From NCBI RefSeq assembly GCF_030412915.1, contig NZ_JAUHJR010000008.1, forward strand, positions 62,001-126,000: a DNA stretch of 64,000 bases, read 5' to 3'. Under the pieces are notes generated by a model. The model saw nothing but the letters and a program-made list of their open reading frames with translations. It ran no database searches and was not told where the DNA came from. The position numbers were made by a program, and so were the translations under genes. Of the stretch, positions 32,580 to 40,771 are shown piece after piece; positions within the stretch are counted from its first letter, which is position 1, and every line of letters starts with the position of its first letter. The DNA comes from Nocardioides abyssi. GTDB taxonomy: Bacteria; Actinomycetota; Actinomycetes; Propionibacteriales; Nocardioidaceae.

Positions 32580-33413
32580 CTACCGCTCCGGCACGACGCA
32601 GACCGGACCGTTCGCGTGCTCGACCACGGCGAGCGCGGCCCGCGGACCGCGCGCGGCCCGGGGCTCCTTCGCCGCACCGACCAGCACGAGGTGGCTCGTG
32701 CCGCTGGCGTCCTGCAGCGCGTGCACGAGGTCCCGGTCGACCGCCCGGTGGCGGACCGCGACACCACGGTGGCTGCCCGCGGGCAGGAGCGCCGACGGGT
32801 CGTCCTGCGGACGGTGCAGCACGGTCACGGGCAGGTCGCGGACCCGGGCGTGGAGCAGGGCCCGCTCGACGGTGCACGGGCCGAGCAGAGCGGGGTGGTG
32901 GGCCACGGTCACTCCCGTCCGCGGCGTCCGCGCCGGGCCGCCGCACCAGGGCCGGACGACCACCACCGGGCACGTCGCGTGGCGGGCCACCCCGGCGCTC
33001 ACCGACCCGAGCAGCAGCGTCCGCACCGGCCCGCGACCGCGCGACCCGACGACCAGCAGCGCGGCGTGCCGGGCGCAGGCGAGCAGCGCCTGGCGGGCGT
33101 CGTTCCGACCGACCGCGGTCAGCACCTCGACGCCCGGCACCAGGTCGGCCACCGAGCTCGCCGCCCGCACGACGAACCCGCGCGAGTGCTCCTCCAGCTC
33201 CTGCAGCAGCGCCTCCGGGGCGCTGCCGGGCACGCCCGCCCAGGCCGAGGCGAAGGCGGTGCCGGCGTCGGCCGCGTGGAGCACCACCAGCCGCCGCCCC
33301 TCGAGCACGGCCTGCTCGGCCGCCCACAGCAGCGCCTCGTCGGCCTGGGTCGAACCGTCGACGCCCGCGACGACCGCACCGTCCAGCGCAGCGGAGCCGA
33401 GCAGCCCGTCCAT
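32580..33413 (-). CDS. Universal stress protein with two UspA domains
   Basis: The 277-aa protein begins AVVAGVDGSTQADEALLWAAEQA and carries one complete UspA ATP-binding motif, GSRGRGPVRTLLLGSVSAGVARHATCPVVVVR (G-x2-G-x9-G-S). The second half (residues ~165-277) is a degenerate UspA domain with DLVHALQDASGTSHLVLVGAAKEPRAARGPRAALAVVEHANGPVCVVPE. Tandem UspA proteins of this kind are common in actinobacteria under hypoxia or stationary phase. Confidence 0.88.
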   Translation of the reverse strand: MDGLLGSAALDGAVVAGVDGSTQADEALLWAAEQAVLEGRRLVVLHAADAGTAFASAWAGVPGSAPEALLQELEEHSRGFVVRAASSVADLVPGVEVLTAVGRNDARQALLACARHAALLVVGSRGRGPVRTLLLGSVSAGVARHATCPVVVVRPWCGGPARTPRTGVTVAHHPALLGPCTVERALLHARVRDLPVTVLHRPQDDPSALLPAGSHRGVAVRHRAVDRDLVHALQDASGTSHLVLVGAAKEPRAARGPRAALAVVEHANGPVCVVPER

Positions 33414-33454
33414 GCCCCCAGCGTGCCTCAGCGGCGGTGGGGCACCGGGCCCAC

Positions 33455-34000
33455 ATGCCGCAGCTGCTCACCGTCGGACACGGCACCGCGGACCGCGACG
33501 GCCTCCGCGACCTCCTGCTGAGCGCCGATGTCGACCGGCTCGTCGACGTGCGCCGCTTCCCCGGCAGCCGCCGCAACCCGGACGTCTCGCGCGACGCGAT
33601 GGAGCAGTGGGTGCCGGCCGCCGGGATCGACTACGCGTGGGAGCCCCGCCTCGGCGGGCGCCGCAGCGTCCCGAAGGGCCAGGACCCCGCGGTCGACGGC
33701 TGGTGGCGGGTCACCGCGTTCCGGGGGTACGCCGCGCACATGCGCACCGACGAGTTCCGCGCCGGCCTCGACGAGCTGCTCTCTGGCGCAGCCGCGGGCA
33801 CGACCGCGATCATGTGCAGCGAGTCGCTGTGGTGGCGCTGCCACCGGCGGATGGTCGCCGACGCGCTCACGCTGCTCCACGGCGTACCCGTCCACCACCT
33901 CGCCCACGACGGCCGCACCACCCTCCACGAGCCGTCGGCCGGCGCGCTGGTCACCCCGGAGGGTCTCCGCTACGACGCATCGACCGCGGGGCCGGGGTAG
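33455..34000 (+). CDS. DUF488 family protein
   Basis: The 181-aa protein has the DUF488 landmarks: LLTVGHGTADRDGLRDLLLSADVDRLVDVRRFPGSRRNPDVSR at the start, YAWEPRLGGRRSVPKGQDPAVDGWWRVTAFRGYAAHM and CSESLWWRCHRRMVADAL at the end. The Cys-rich CSE...WRCHR segment is the conserved putative metal or active site. The function is unknown. Its TAG stop lies in the left arm of the long inverted repeat at 33998-34056. Confidence 0.92.
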   Translation: MPQLLTVGHGTADRDGLRDLLLSADVDRLVDVRRFPGSRRNPDVSRDAMEQWVPAAGIDYAWEPRLGGRRSVPKGQDPAVDGWWRVTAFRGYAAHMRTDEFRAGLDELLSGAAAGTTAIMCSESLWWRCHRRMVADALTLLHGVPVHHLAHDGRTTLHEPSAGALVTPEGLRYDASTAGPG

Positions 34001-34056
34001 TCCGTGACGTTCGGGTGGCGATCCGGGCCGAAATCCCTGCCGAACGTCACGGACTA
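33998..34056. repeat. Perfect 17-bp inverted repeat between convergent genes
   Basis: TAGTCCGTGACGTTCGG (33998-34014) is the exact reverse complement of CCGAACGTCACGGACTA (34040-34056), with a 25-base loop. It starts on the DUF488 stop codon and ends 39 bases from the stop of the convergent acyltransferase gene. It could be a bidirectional terminator or a small repetitive palindromic element; no T-run is present. Confidence 0.85.
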
Positions 34057-34094
34057 CGCCGCCGACGCCGCCCAGCCTGTGGACAACGAGCCCG

Positions 34095-36239
34095 TCAGTC
34101 CCGGTCCCAGACACCGAGCGCGCGGCCGAGGGGCTCGCCGAGCTGGTCGGAGTACGCCGTGGTGAGGTGCCCCAGGTCGCGCATGGTGATCGTCGCGCCG
34201 ACGACGGCCGGGCACACCCCGCCCGCGCAGAACCAGCGCTGCGGGTCGACCCAGTCCACGCCGGCGTCCTGGGCGGCGTCGCGCGCGGCGAGCGTCACCT
34301 GGCGGGCGGAGTCGACCGGCTCGTCGAGGCAGTCCTGCAGGGTGGCGCCGCGCCGGCCGAGGCAGTCGGCGGGCTCGCGCTGCCGCTTGGGGGCGTCGCC
34401 GAGGACGGCCACCTGGCCGGCGTGGGGCCGGACCTCGTCGATGACGTCGGCGAAGCCCCGGCCCATCGCGTCCAGGATCTCGCCGCGGTCCTTGACCACC
34501 TCGCCGTCGACCACGACGCCGCGGGGCGCGGACCCGGTGACGACGACGAGATCGGGCTTCAGCTTGGCGACCCGGTTGAGCGCCCAGCGGTTGAAGTCGG
34601 TGCACTCGTCGAACGGCTCGTCGAGCCTCGGGTGCAGCGAGACCACGCGCGCGGGCGTGCAGGCCGACTTCACCAGGTAGTAGGCGCGGTAGCCGGCACG
34701 CTCCGCGATCCTCTCGAAGGCCGGCACCCAGTGGCGTCCGTGGGAGTTGCCGAGCAGCACGATCGTCCGCTCGCCGTCGGTGTCGCCGCGACGGCACAGC
34801 GTCCACGGCGCGGCGCCGTAGTCGCACTCCCCCAGCTCGGCCTTGTCACCCTTGAGGTCCAGCAGCCCGGGCTGGAGGTCGGAGGGGATCGGCTCGCCGT
34901 CCTTGGCCGCCCGCGCGCTGGCCTGCACCAGCGCGACGGCGGGGTCGTCGGAGAGCCGCTCGCCCGTCGGCCCCTCGTCCTGGGAGGCGACGGTGATCGG
35001 CGGGGCGTCGTCGTGCACCATCGAGCGCTCGACGGCGGCGCCGGCGACGAGGCTGGCCGCGAGCACCAGGCCGACGGAGGCCGGGTAGAGCCGCAGCGTC
35101 CGCCGCGGCGTCCACGACAGCGTGCGGAACGGCGTCTCGACGAAGCGGTAGGTCGCCCACGACAGCGCGAACGTCACCAGCACCGCCGCGGCCGTGCCGC
35201 GCAGGCTCAGGTCGCGGCCGACGTGCTGGGTGGCGATGAGGAAGACCGGCCAGTGCCAGAGGTAGAGGGAGTACGACGCGTCGCCGACCCACCGCAGCGG
35301 CGCGATCCCGAGCATCCGCTGCACCAGCGGCGGGCGCCCCGACCACTCGGCGCCGGCGACCATGACGGCGCCCGTGCCGAGGACCGGCAGCAGCGCGACG
35401 TACCCCGGGAACGCCGCCTCCTCGGTCGTGGTGAAGCAGGCGACGACGATCGCGGCCAGGCCGGTCGCGGCCAGCAGGCTGCGGTCGCGGGCGCCCAGCG
35501 CCCGCACCAGCCACGGCGCGACGATCGCGAGCAGCGCGCCGATCCCGAACTCCCAGGTGCGGGTGAAGGTGGAGAAGTACGCCGTCTCCGGGCTCGTCGT
35601 AGAGGCGTGCACCGACCAGGCGAGGCTCGCCGCGGTCATCGTGCCCAGCACGACCGCCGCCCGCGCGCGGACCGACCCGGCCCGCCGCGACGCCCACCAG
35701 GCGGCGAGCACGACCAGCAGCGGCAACGCGAGGTAGAACTGCTCCTCGACCGCGAGCGACCAGAAGTGCTGGAACGGCGAGGCCGCGGTGTCCTGCGCGA
35801 AGTAGTCGGTCTGCTCGCTGGCGAAGCGGATGTTGGCGGCGAAGAACGCGGTCCACAGCGCGTCGGTCGCGGCGTCCTTGGCCTCGACGACCCCGAGCCA
35901 GATCGCCGACGCCGCCAGCGTGGCGATCGTGACCACGGACGCCGCGGGCAGGATGCGCCGGGCCCGCCGGGCGTAGAACGTGACCAGCGACACCGACCCG
36001 TCGCGGTCGACCTCCTTGAGCAGGAGGTGGGTGATCAGGAAGCCCGAGACGACGAAGAAGACGTCGAGGGTGACGAAGCCGCCGGGGTAGGGGCTCAGCC
36101 CCGCGTGGTAGAGCATGATCGCCAGCACGGCCAGCGCGCGGACACCCTGGATGTCGTCGCGGAACCCTCTCCGCTGCGGCCTTCCGCCCTCCCTCCCGTG
36201 GGTCCGGGACGGACGGGCGGAGTGCTGCGAGGGGGGCAC
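34095..36239 (-). CDS. Acyltransferase-3 / SGNH hydrolase fusion, OafA-like
   Basis: The 714-aa protein has an N-terminal acyltransferase-3 membrane domain of about ten TM helices (IQGVRALAVLAIMLYHAGLSPYPGGF with the catalytic His; SVVTFYARRARRILPA; FQHFWSLAVEEQFYL; LYLWHWPVF) and a C-terminal SGNH esterase domain (TIVLLGNSHGRHWVPAF with the Ser, and RDLGHLTTAYS with the Asp/His). OafA-type proteins O-acetylate cell-surface polysaccharides, moving the acyl group across the membrane. It is a single gene with a long intergenic space upstream. Confidence 0.93.
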   Translation of the reverse strand: MPPSQHSARPSRTHGREGGRPQRRGFRDDIQGVRALAVLAIMLYHAGLSPYPGGFVTLDVFFVVSGFLITHLLLKEVDRDGSVSLVTFYARRARRILPAASVVTIATLAASAIWLGVVEAKDAATDALWTAFFAANIRFASEQTDYFAQDTAASPFQHFWSLAVEEQFYLALPLLVVLAAWWASRRAGSVRARAAVVLGTMTAASLAWSVHASTTSPETAYFSTFTRTWEFGIGALLAIVAPWLVRALGARDRSLLAATGLAAIVVACFTTTEEAAFPGYVALLPVLGTGAVMVAGAEWSGRPPLVQRMLGIAPLRWVGDASYSLYLWHWPVFLIATQHVGRDLSLRGTAAAVLVTFALSWATYRFVETPFRTLSWTPRRTLRLYPASVGLVLAASLVAGAAVERSMVHDDAPPITVASQDEGPTGERLSDDPAVALVQASARAAKDGEPIPSDLQPGLLDLKGDKAELGECDYGAAPWTLCRRGDTDGERTIVLLGNSHGRHWVPAFERIAERAGYRAYYLVKSACTPARVVSLHPRLDEPFDECTDFNRWALNRVAKLKPDLVVVTGSAPRGVVVDGEVVKDRGEILDAMGRGFADVIDEVRPHAGQVAVLGDAPKRQREPADCLGRRGATLQDCLDEPVDSARQVTLAARDAAQDAGVDWVDPQRWFCAGGVCPAVVGATITMRDLGHLTTAYSDQLGEPLGRALGVWDRD

Positions 36240-36358
36240 GCTGACCTCTCGGGCAGGGACGGGTTCGGGCTGGCGGTGCGGACACGTTCCGGCGGGCTCC
36301 GCGCCGGACGAGAGCCGACCTCGACGCTAACAAGCCGGTCCAGCCCACCGCCCCCGGG

Positions 36359-37408
36359 TCAGGCGAACGCCGGCATCACCTGGTCGTGGACCAGCTGCAG
36401 CTGGGCGTTGATGTCCGGGACCCCCTCCAGCTCGCGACCCATGAGCGCCTTGACCAGCGCGGCGTCGGTGATCGCGAGGATCATGTGGTTGACCCCGGTC
36501 GGCTCGATCTGCTCCTTGATGAGGGCGGTGACCTCCTCGGGCGTGCCGGCGATCGAGAGCCGGTCGGCGATGTCCGGGGTGGTCAGCTCGATCCCCCGGG
36601 CCATGTCGCCGGCGCCGATCGCCTCGATGATGGGAGCCATCTCCTCCGGCTTCACGCCGTTGCGCTCGAGCTGCTCGTGCGGCATCGAGGACGCGTAGAG
36701 CCCGACCATGCTGCGGGCGGCGTCCTTGGCGACGGCGGAGTCCTCCGCGACCGAGAACACCACCCAGGAGCCGAGGTCCAGGTCGTCGAGGTCCTTGCCG
36801 GCCCGCTTCGCGCCGATCGCGCAGTGCTCGATCATGTACTCGTAGGCCTCGCGCGTGTAGCTGAGCGCGTGGTGGCAGCCGTCGGAGAGCTCGGCGGCCG
36901 CCTCGAACGACTTGGGCCCGCGCATCGCTCCCATCATCACCGGCAGGTGCTCCTGCACCGGGCGGGCGAAGGTGAACAGGCCGTTGTAGGTGAAGAAGTC
37001 GCCGTCGAAGGTGACGACGCCGTCGTCGAGGAGCGTGCGGATCACGTGGACGGCCTCCTTGACCCGCGAGAGCGGCTTGGTGCCGGCCCAGTCGATGCCG
37101 TACTGCGCGAGCAGGCCGAAGTTGCCGCTGGAGACGGCCACCTCCGCGCGGCCGCCGGTGAGCTCGTCGAGGGTCGCGGCGGCCTGCGCGACCAGCGTCG
37201 GCTCGCGCAGGCAGATCCCCGAGACGCTCGGGCCGAGGCGGATCCGGCTCGTGGTCGCCGCGGCCGCCGCGAAGAGCAGCCACAGGTCCTTGTGCCAGGT
37301 CTCGTCGGCGGCGTACACCGCGTGGAAGCCGAGCTCGTCGGCCTTCTGGATCGACGCGAGGGACTCGCTGAGCGGGTAGTCCGGCAGCATCGCGTAGCTG
37401 AACCTCAT
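36359..37408 (-). CDS. LLM class flavin-dependent oxidoreductase
   Basis: The 349-aa protein belongs to the luciferase-like TIM-barrel family, probably F420-dependent (MRFSYAMLPDYPLSESLASIQKADELGFHAVYAADE; TSRIRLGPSVSGICLREPTLVAQAAATLDELTGGRAEVAVSSGNFG; TPEEVTALIKEQIEPTGVNHMILAI). It is the last gene of the five-gene operon beginning at 42135 and overlaps the permease stop by four bases. The substrate is unknown, presumably the compound imported by the permease or a product of the FAD/Fe-S oxidase. Confidence 0.88.
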   Translation of the reverse strand: MRFSYAMLPDYPLSESLASIQKADELGFHAVYAADETWHKDLWLLFAAAAATTSRIRLGPSVSGICLREPTLVAQAAATLDELTGGRAEVAVSSGNFGLLAQYGIDWAGTKPLSRVKEAVHVIRTLLDDGVVTFDGDFFTYNGLFTFARPVQEHLPVMMGAMRGPKSFEAAAELSDGCHHALSYTREAYEYMIEHCAIGAKRAGKDLDDLDLGSWVVFSVAEDSAVAKDAARSMVGLYASSMPHEQLERNGVKPEEMAPIIEAIGAGDMARGIELTTPDIADRLSIAGTPEEVTALIKEQIEPTGVNHMILAITDAALVKALMGRELEGVPDINAQLQLVHDQVMPAFA

Positions 37409-38949
37409 CGGATGGCTCCTTCGGCGGGCGGGGAGGGACGGTCGCTGTCGACCGGGGCGGGGATCGCGTCCCCGGCGAGGGCGTCGCTGCGCTCGTGGGG
37501 ACGCGCGAGGACGAGGTAGAGCCCGCCGATGCCCACGCCGATCGCGGCGGAGAGGGCGACGAGCCAGTTGTCGTACCACGGCAGGCCCGGGCTCCGCGGC
37601 CACGCCATGTTGACCATCGCCAGGACGCCGTACGCCGGCGCCGCGGCGTTGACGACCAGGCCCCACCGGCCGAGGGTGAACGGCCCGCTCGGCACCCAGC
37701 CGAGGAGGCGGGCGCGCAGCGCGGCGGCCGTGACCATGTGGAAGCCGAGGTAGATGCCGAGGGTGGCGAAGGAGATGATCGAGGTCAGCGCCTTCGTCGA
37801 GAACACCGAGCCCAGGACGATCACGGCCGGCGCGACCGCGGCGACCACCATCGCGTACGGCGGGACGTGGCGACCCGGCAGGAACGTCCGGAACAGGCGG
37901 GCGCCCGGGACCATGTCGTCGCGCGCGTAGGCGTACAGCAGCCGGCTCGCGGCGGCCATCAGGCTGAGCGCGCAGGAGAGGAACGACATCATCACGACGA
38001 CCAGCACGACCTTGGTGCCGGTCTCGCCGAAGGCCTCGTGCAGGATCGTCGTGACCGGGTCGGCGTCGGTGCCGTCGATGACGCGGGCGTAGTCGGAGAC
38101 CGCCAGCAGCAGCGCCAGGCACACGAAGATCGCCGCCGCCCCGCCGACGTAGATCGTCATCCGCATCGCCTTCGGGATCTGGCGCGAGGGGTCCGGGACC
38201 TCCTCGGCCACGTCGCCACAGGCCTCGAACCCGTAGTACTGGTAGATGCCGATCAGCGCGGCGGCCATGAACGCCGAGAGGTAGCCGCCGCTGTGGCCCA
38301 CCACGTCCCCGGTCTCGAAGATCACCGACAGGGACTGGTGCCGCTCGGTCAGCAGCAGCCACCAGCCCACCGCGAGCGCGCCCATCAGCTCGGCCGAGAA
38401 CCCGACGACGGCCGCGGTCGCCAGCCACTTGGTCCCCATCAGGTTGATGGCCAGCGCGAGCGCCAGCAGGATCAGCGCGCAGGTGATCGTCGACGAGGTC
38501 CCGGGGGTGAAGCCCAGGAGCTGGGCGAGGAAGGGCCCCGAGCCGTAGACGACGCCGGCGATGGTGGTCAGCAGGGCGATGAGGTAGATCCAGCCCGTCA
38601 TCCACGCCCACCGACGGCCCCACAACCGGCGCGCCCAGGGGTAGACGCCGCCGGCCACGGGGAACTGCGAGACGACCTCGCCGAAGACCAGGGCGACCAG
38701 GAGCTGCCCCACGCCCACGATCACCAGCCACCAGATCATCGCCGGCCCGCCGCTGACGAGGCCGACCGCGAACAACGTGTAGATCCCGACGACCGGGGAG
38801 AGGTAGGTGAAGCCGAGCGCGAAGTTCGCGGCCGGGCTCATCTCGCGCCGGAACTCCGAGCGGTAGCCCAGCGACGCCAGCGTCGCCGCGTCGGCGTCGT
38901 GCTGGCGCCGGTCGCCCGGCAGCGGCCGGTCCCCGAGCCGGTGGCTCAC
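37405..38949 (-). CDS. APC superfamily amino acid/organic amine permease
   Basis: The 514-aa protein has about 12 TM helices and a 37-residue cytoplasmic N-terminus. APC features include YRSEFRREMSPAANFALGFTYLSPVVGIYTLF, SQFPVAGGVYPWARRLWG, GFEACGDVAEEVPDPSRQIPKAMRMTIYVGG, and SRLLYAYARDDMVPG. The GFEACGDVAEEVPDPSR loop resembles amine/GABA-type permeases. It is the fourth gene of the operon and is translationally coupled on both sides (ATGA overlaps). It probably imports the operon substrate. Confidence 0.93.
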   Translation of the reverse strand: MSHRLGDRPLPGDRRQHDADAATLASLGYRSEFRREMSPAANFALGFTYLSPVVGIYTLFAVGLVSGGPAMIWWLVIVGVGQLLVALVFGEVVSQFPVAGGVYPWARRLWGRRWAWMTGWIYLIALLTTIAGVVYGSGPFLAQLLGFTPGTSSTITCALILLALALAINLMGTKWLATAAVVGFSAELMGALAVGWWLLLTERHQSLSVIFETGDVVGHSGGYLSAFMAAALIGIYQYYGFEACGDVAEEVPDPSRQIPKAMRMTIYVGGAAAIFVCLALLLAVSDYARVIDGTDADPVTTILHEAFGETGTKVVLVVVMMSFLSCALSLMAAASRLLYAYARDDMVPGARLFRTFLPGRHVPPYAMVVAAVAPAVIVLGSVFSTKALTSIISFATLGIYLGFHMVTAAALRARLLGWVPSGPFTLGRWGLVVNAAAPAYGVLAMVNMAWPRSPGLPWYDNWLVALSAAIGVGIGGLYLVLARPHERSDALAGDAIPAPVDSDRPSPPAEGAIR

Positions 38950-39263
38950 GGCCCGACCTCGCGGTCGTCGTCCTCGACCTCGTGCAGCAGCCCGGAGCCG
39001 GCCACCACGCGGTCCGCGAAGTGGCGGTGCATCCAGGTGAGGTGGTCGTGCCGGCCGTGCACGATCCGCAGGCTGTCCCAGGCAGGCATCTGCTGCTGCT
39101 GCACCCAGCGCTCCATCAGCCGCGGGTCGACCTCGAGGACGTGCTCGAAGGTCGTGACCGCGACGTCGGTGACCGGGACCGCTGGCGGCAGGTCGTGCTG
39201 CTCGGCGTAGCGGTAGCCGATCCGGCCGCCGCCGTCCTGGGGGTCGTGCTCCTCCGGGCTCAT
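38946..39263 (-). CDS. Small soluble protein of unknown function, operon partner
   Basis: The 105-aa protein is acidic and His-rich towards the C-terminus (FEHVLEVDPRLMERWVQQQQMPAWDSLRIVHGRHDHLTWMHRHFADRVVAGSG). No family is recognised. It overlaps the stop of the FAD oxidase and the start of the permease by four bases each, so its amount is tied to theirs; a small subunit or stabilising factor of the oxidase is conceivable. Confidence 0.75.
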   Translation of the reverse strand: MSPEEHDPQDGGGRIGYRYAEQHDLPPAVPVTDVAVTTFEHVLEVDPRLMERWVQQQQMPAWDSLRIVHGRHDHLTWMHRHFADRVVAGSGLLHEVEDDDREVGP

Positions 39264-40771
39264 GGCGCCTCCTCGGTCCGGTAGGCCCGGTCGAGGAGGT
39301 ACTTGCCGGGGTTCATGATGTTGTTCGGGTCCACCGCACGCTTCACGTCGAGCATCACGTCGAAGCCGCGGCCGAGCTCGTAGGGCACGAGGTCCACCTC
39401 GCCCTCCCGGCACGACCCGTGGCAGGCGCTGATCGAGCCGTCGTGGGCCAGGGCCGCGGCCGCGATGTCCCGCTTGGCCCGGACCCACAGCTCCCACGCC
39501 CGGTCGTCGAGCTGCTGCTCCCAGATCCCGACGTCGATCTCGGTCAGGTAGTCCACGCCGGTGTCGGCCGAGGTGTAGGCGAACATGCCCCAGTCGTCGA
39601 AGACGTCGCTCTGGCGGCGCAGGTCGGCCACGATCGCGTGCCAGGCCCGGCTGACCGCCGGCACCCGGGTGTAGCTCACCGCCGCGTCCTCGCAGTGCCA
39701 GCTCATCGGGATCACCTGGCCGTCCTTCGTGCGGCCGTGCAGCGGGGTGGCGTACCGGTCGTGGCGGGCCGCCCAGTCCCCCTCGGAGATCTCGTCGCCG
39801 AGGTAGCGGGCGCCGTGCTCGCGCGCGATGCGGAAGAGCCGCTTGCCGCCGACCCGCACCTCGTCCTCGTAGCCGTAGAGCACCGCGCAGACCAGCGCCC
39901 GGACGTCGCGCGGCTGCGGGATGTAGGCCTCGTCGTCGCGGCGGAGGTAGGCGACCTTCCACTCGTCGAAGAGCACCGCACCCGCGAAGGTCGCCACGCC
40001 GGCCCGGGCGAGCGCACCCACGCAGCGGTACGCCGCGTCGTAGTCGTCGAAGGCCCAGAACGGCGACAGCTCGGCCTCGGGCTTCGGGTAGAGCTTCAGG
40101 GTCGCCTCGGTCGCGATGCCCAAGGTGCCCTGGTGGCCCATGAACAGGTGCTTGAGCTGGTAGCCGCTCGAGGACTTGCTGATCTTCTGGCCGACCCCGT
40201 CGCCGACGTGCAGCACCTCGCCGGTGGGCAGCACGTGGTCGAAGCTGAGCACGAGGTCCCGGGTGTGCCCGTAGCGGGACCCGATGAGCGACCACCCGCT
40301 GGTGCCGATCCGCCCACCCACCAGCGAGCAGGGGTACGACGCCGGGTCGTCGGGGTAGATCAGGCCGTGGACGGCCAGCTGCTCGTTGAGCTTGAGCATG
40401 CTGGTGCCGGCCCCGACGGTGGCGGTGCGGTTCTCCAGGTCGATCTCCTTGACCTGGTTCATCCGCTTGACGTCGACGACGATCCCCCCGCGCAGCGGCA
40501 CCGCGCCGTCCGTGAGGCCGGTGCCGCCGTCGCGAGGGACCACCGGCACCCGGAGCTCGTTGGCGATCCGGACGACGCCCGCGACCTGCTCGGTGCTGGT
40601 GGGCAGCACGGCGAGGTCGGGCATCCGCTCGGCCCAGCGGTGCACGGGGAACGGCGCCGGCACGCGGGACCGGTTCAACCGGTCGGCGCGCGAGGTGAGG
40701 ATCTGGTCGTCGGCCAGCACGGTGCGGAGCGCGGTGACCACCTCGTCGACGCGCTCGACCTGGAGCGTCAC
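39260..40771 (-). CDS. FAD-linked oxidase (GlcD-like)
   Basis: The 503-aa protein starts at the GTG at 40771 and is a VAO/PCMH-family flavoenzyme: PTSTEQVAGVVRIANELRVPVVPRDGGTGLTDGAVPLRGGIVVDVKRMNQVKEID is the FAD-binding domain and FMGHQGTLGIATEATLKLYPKPE the family signature. The C-terminal part has KRAVDPNNIMNPGKYLLD. With the CCG-domain Fe-S protein upstream it forms the pair seen in glycolate oxidase (GlcD/GlcF) and D-lactate dehydrogenases. The substrate is unknown. Confidence 0.92.
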   Translation of the reverse strand: MTLQVERVDEVVTALRTVLADDQILTSRADRLNRSRVPAPFPVHRWAERMPDLAVLPTSTEQVAGVVRIANELRVPVVPRDGGTGLTDGAVPLRGGIVVDVKRMNQVKEIDLENRTATVGAGTSMLKLNEQLAVHGLIYPDDPASYPCSLVGGRIGTSGWSLIGSRYGHTRDLVLSFDHVLPTGEVLHVGDGVGQKISKSSSGYQLKHLFMGHQGTLGIATEATLKLYPKPEAELSPFWAFDDYDAAYRCVGALARAGVATFAGAVLFDEWKVAYLRRDDEAYIPQPRDVRALVCAVLYGYEDEVRVGGKRLFRIAREHGARYLGDEISEGDWAARHDRYATPLHGRTKDGQVIPMSWHCEDAAVSYTRVPAVSRAWHAIVADLRRQSDVFDDWGMFAYTSADTGVDYLTEIDVGIWEQQLDDRAWELWVRAKRDIAAAALAHDGSISACHGSCREGEVDLVPYELGRGFDVMLDVKRAVDPNNIMNPGKYLLDRAYRTEEAP

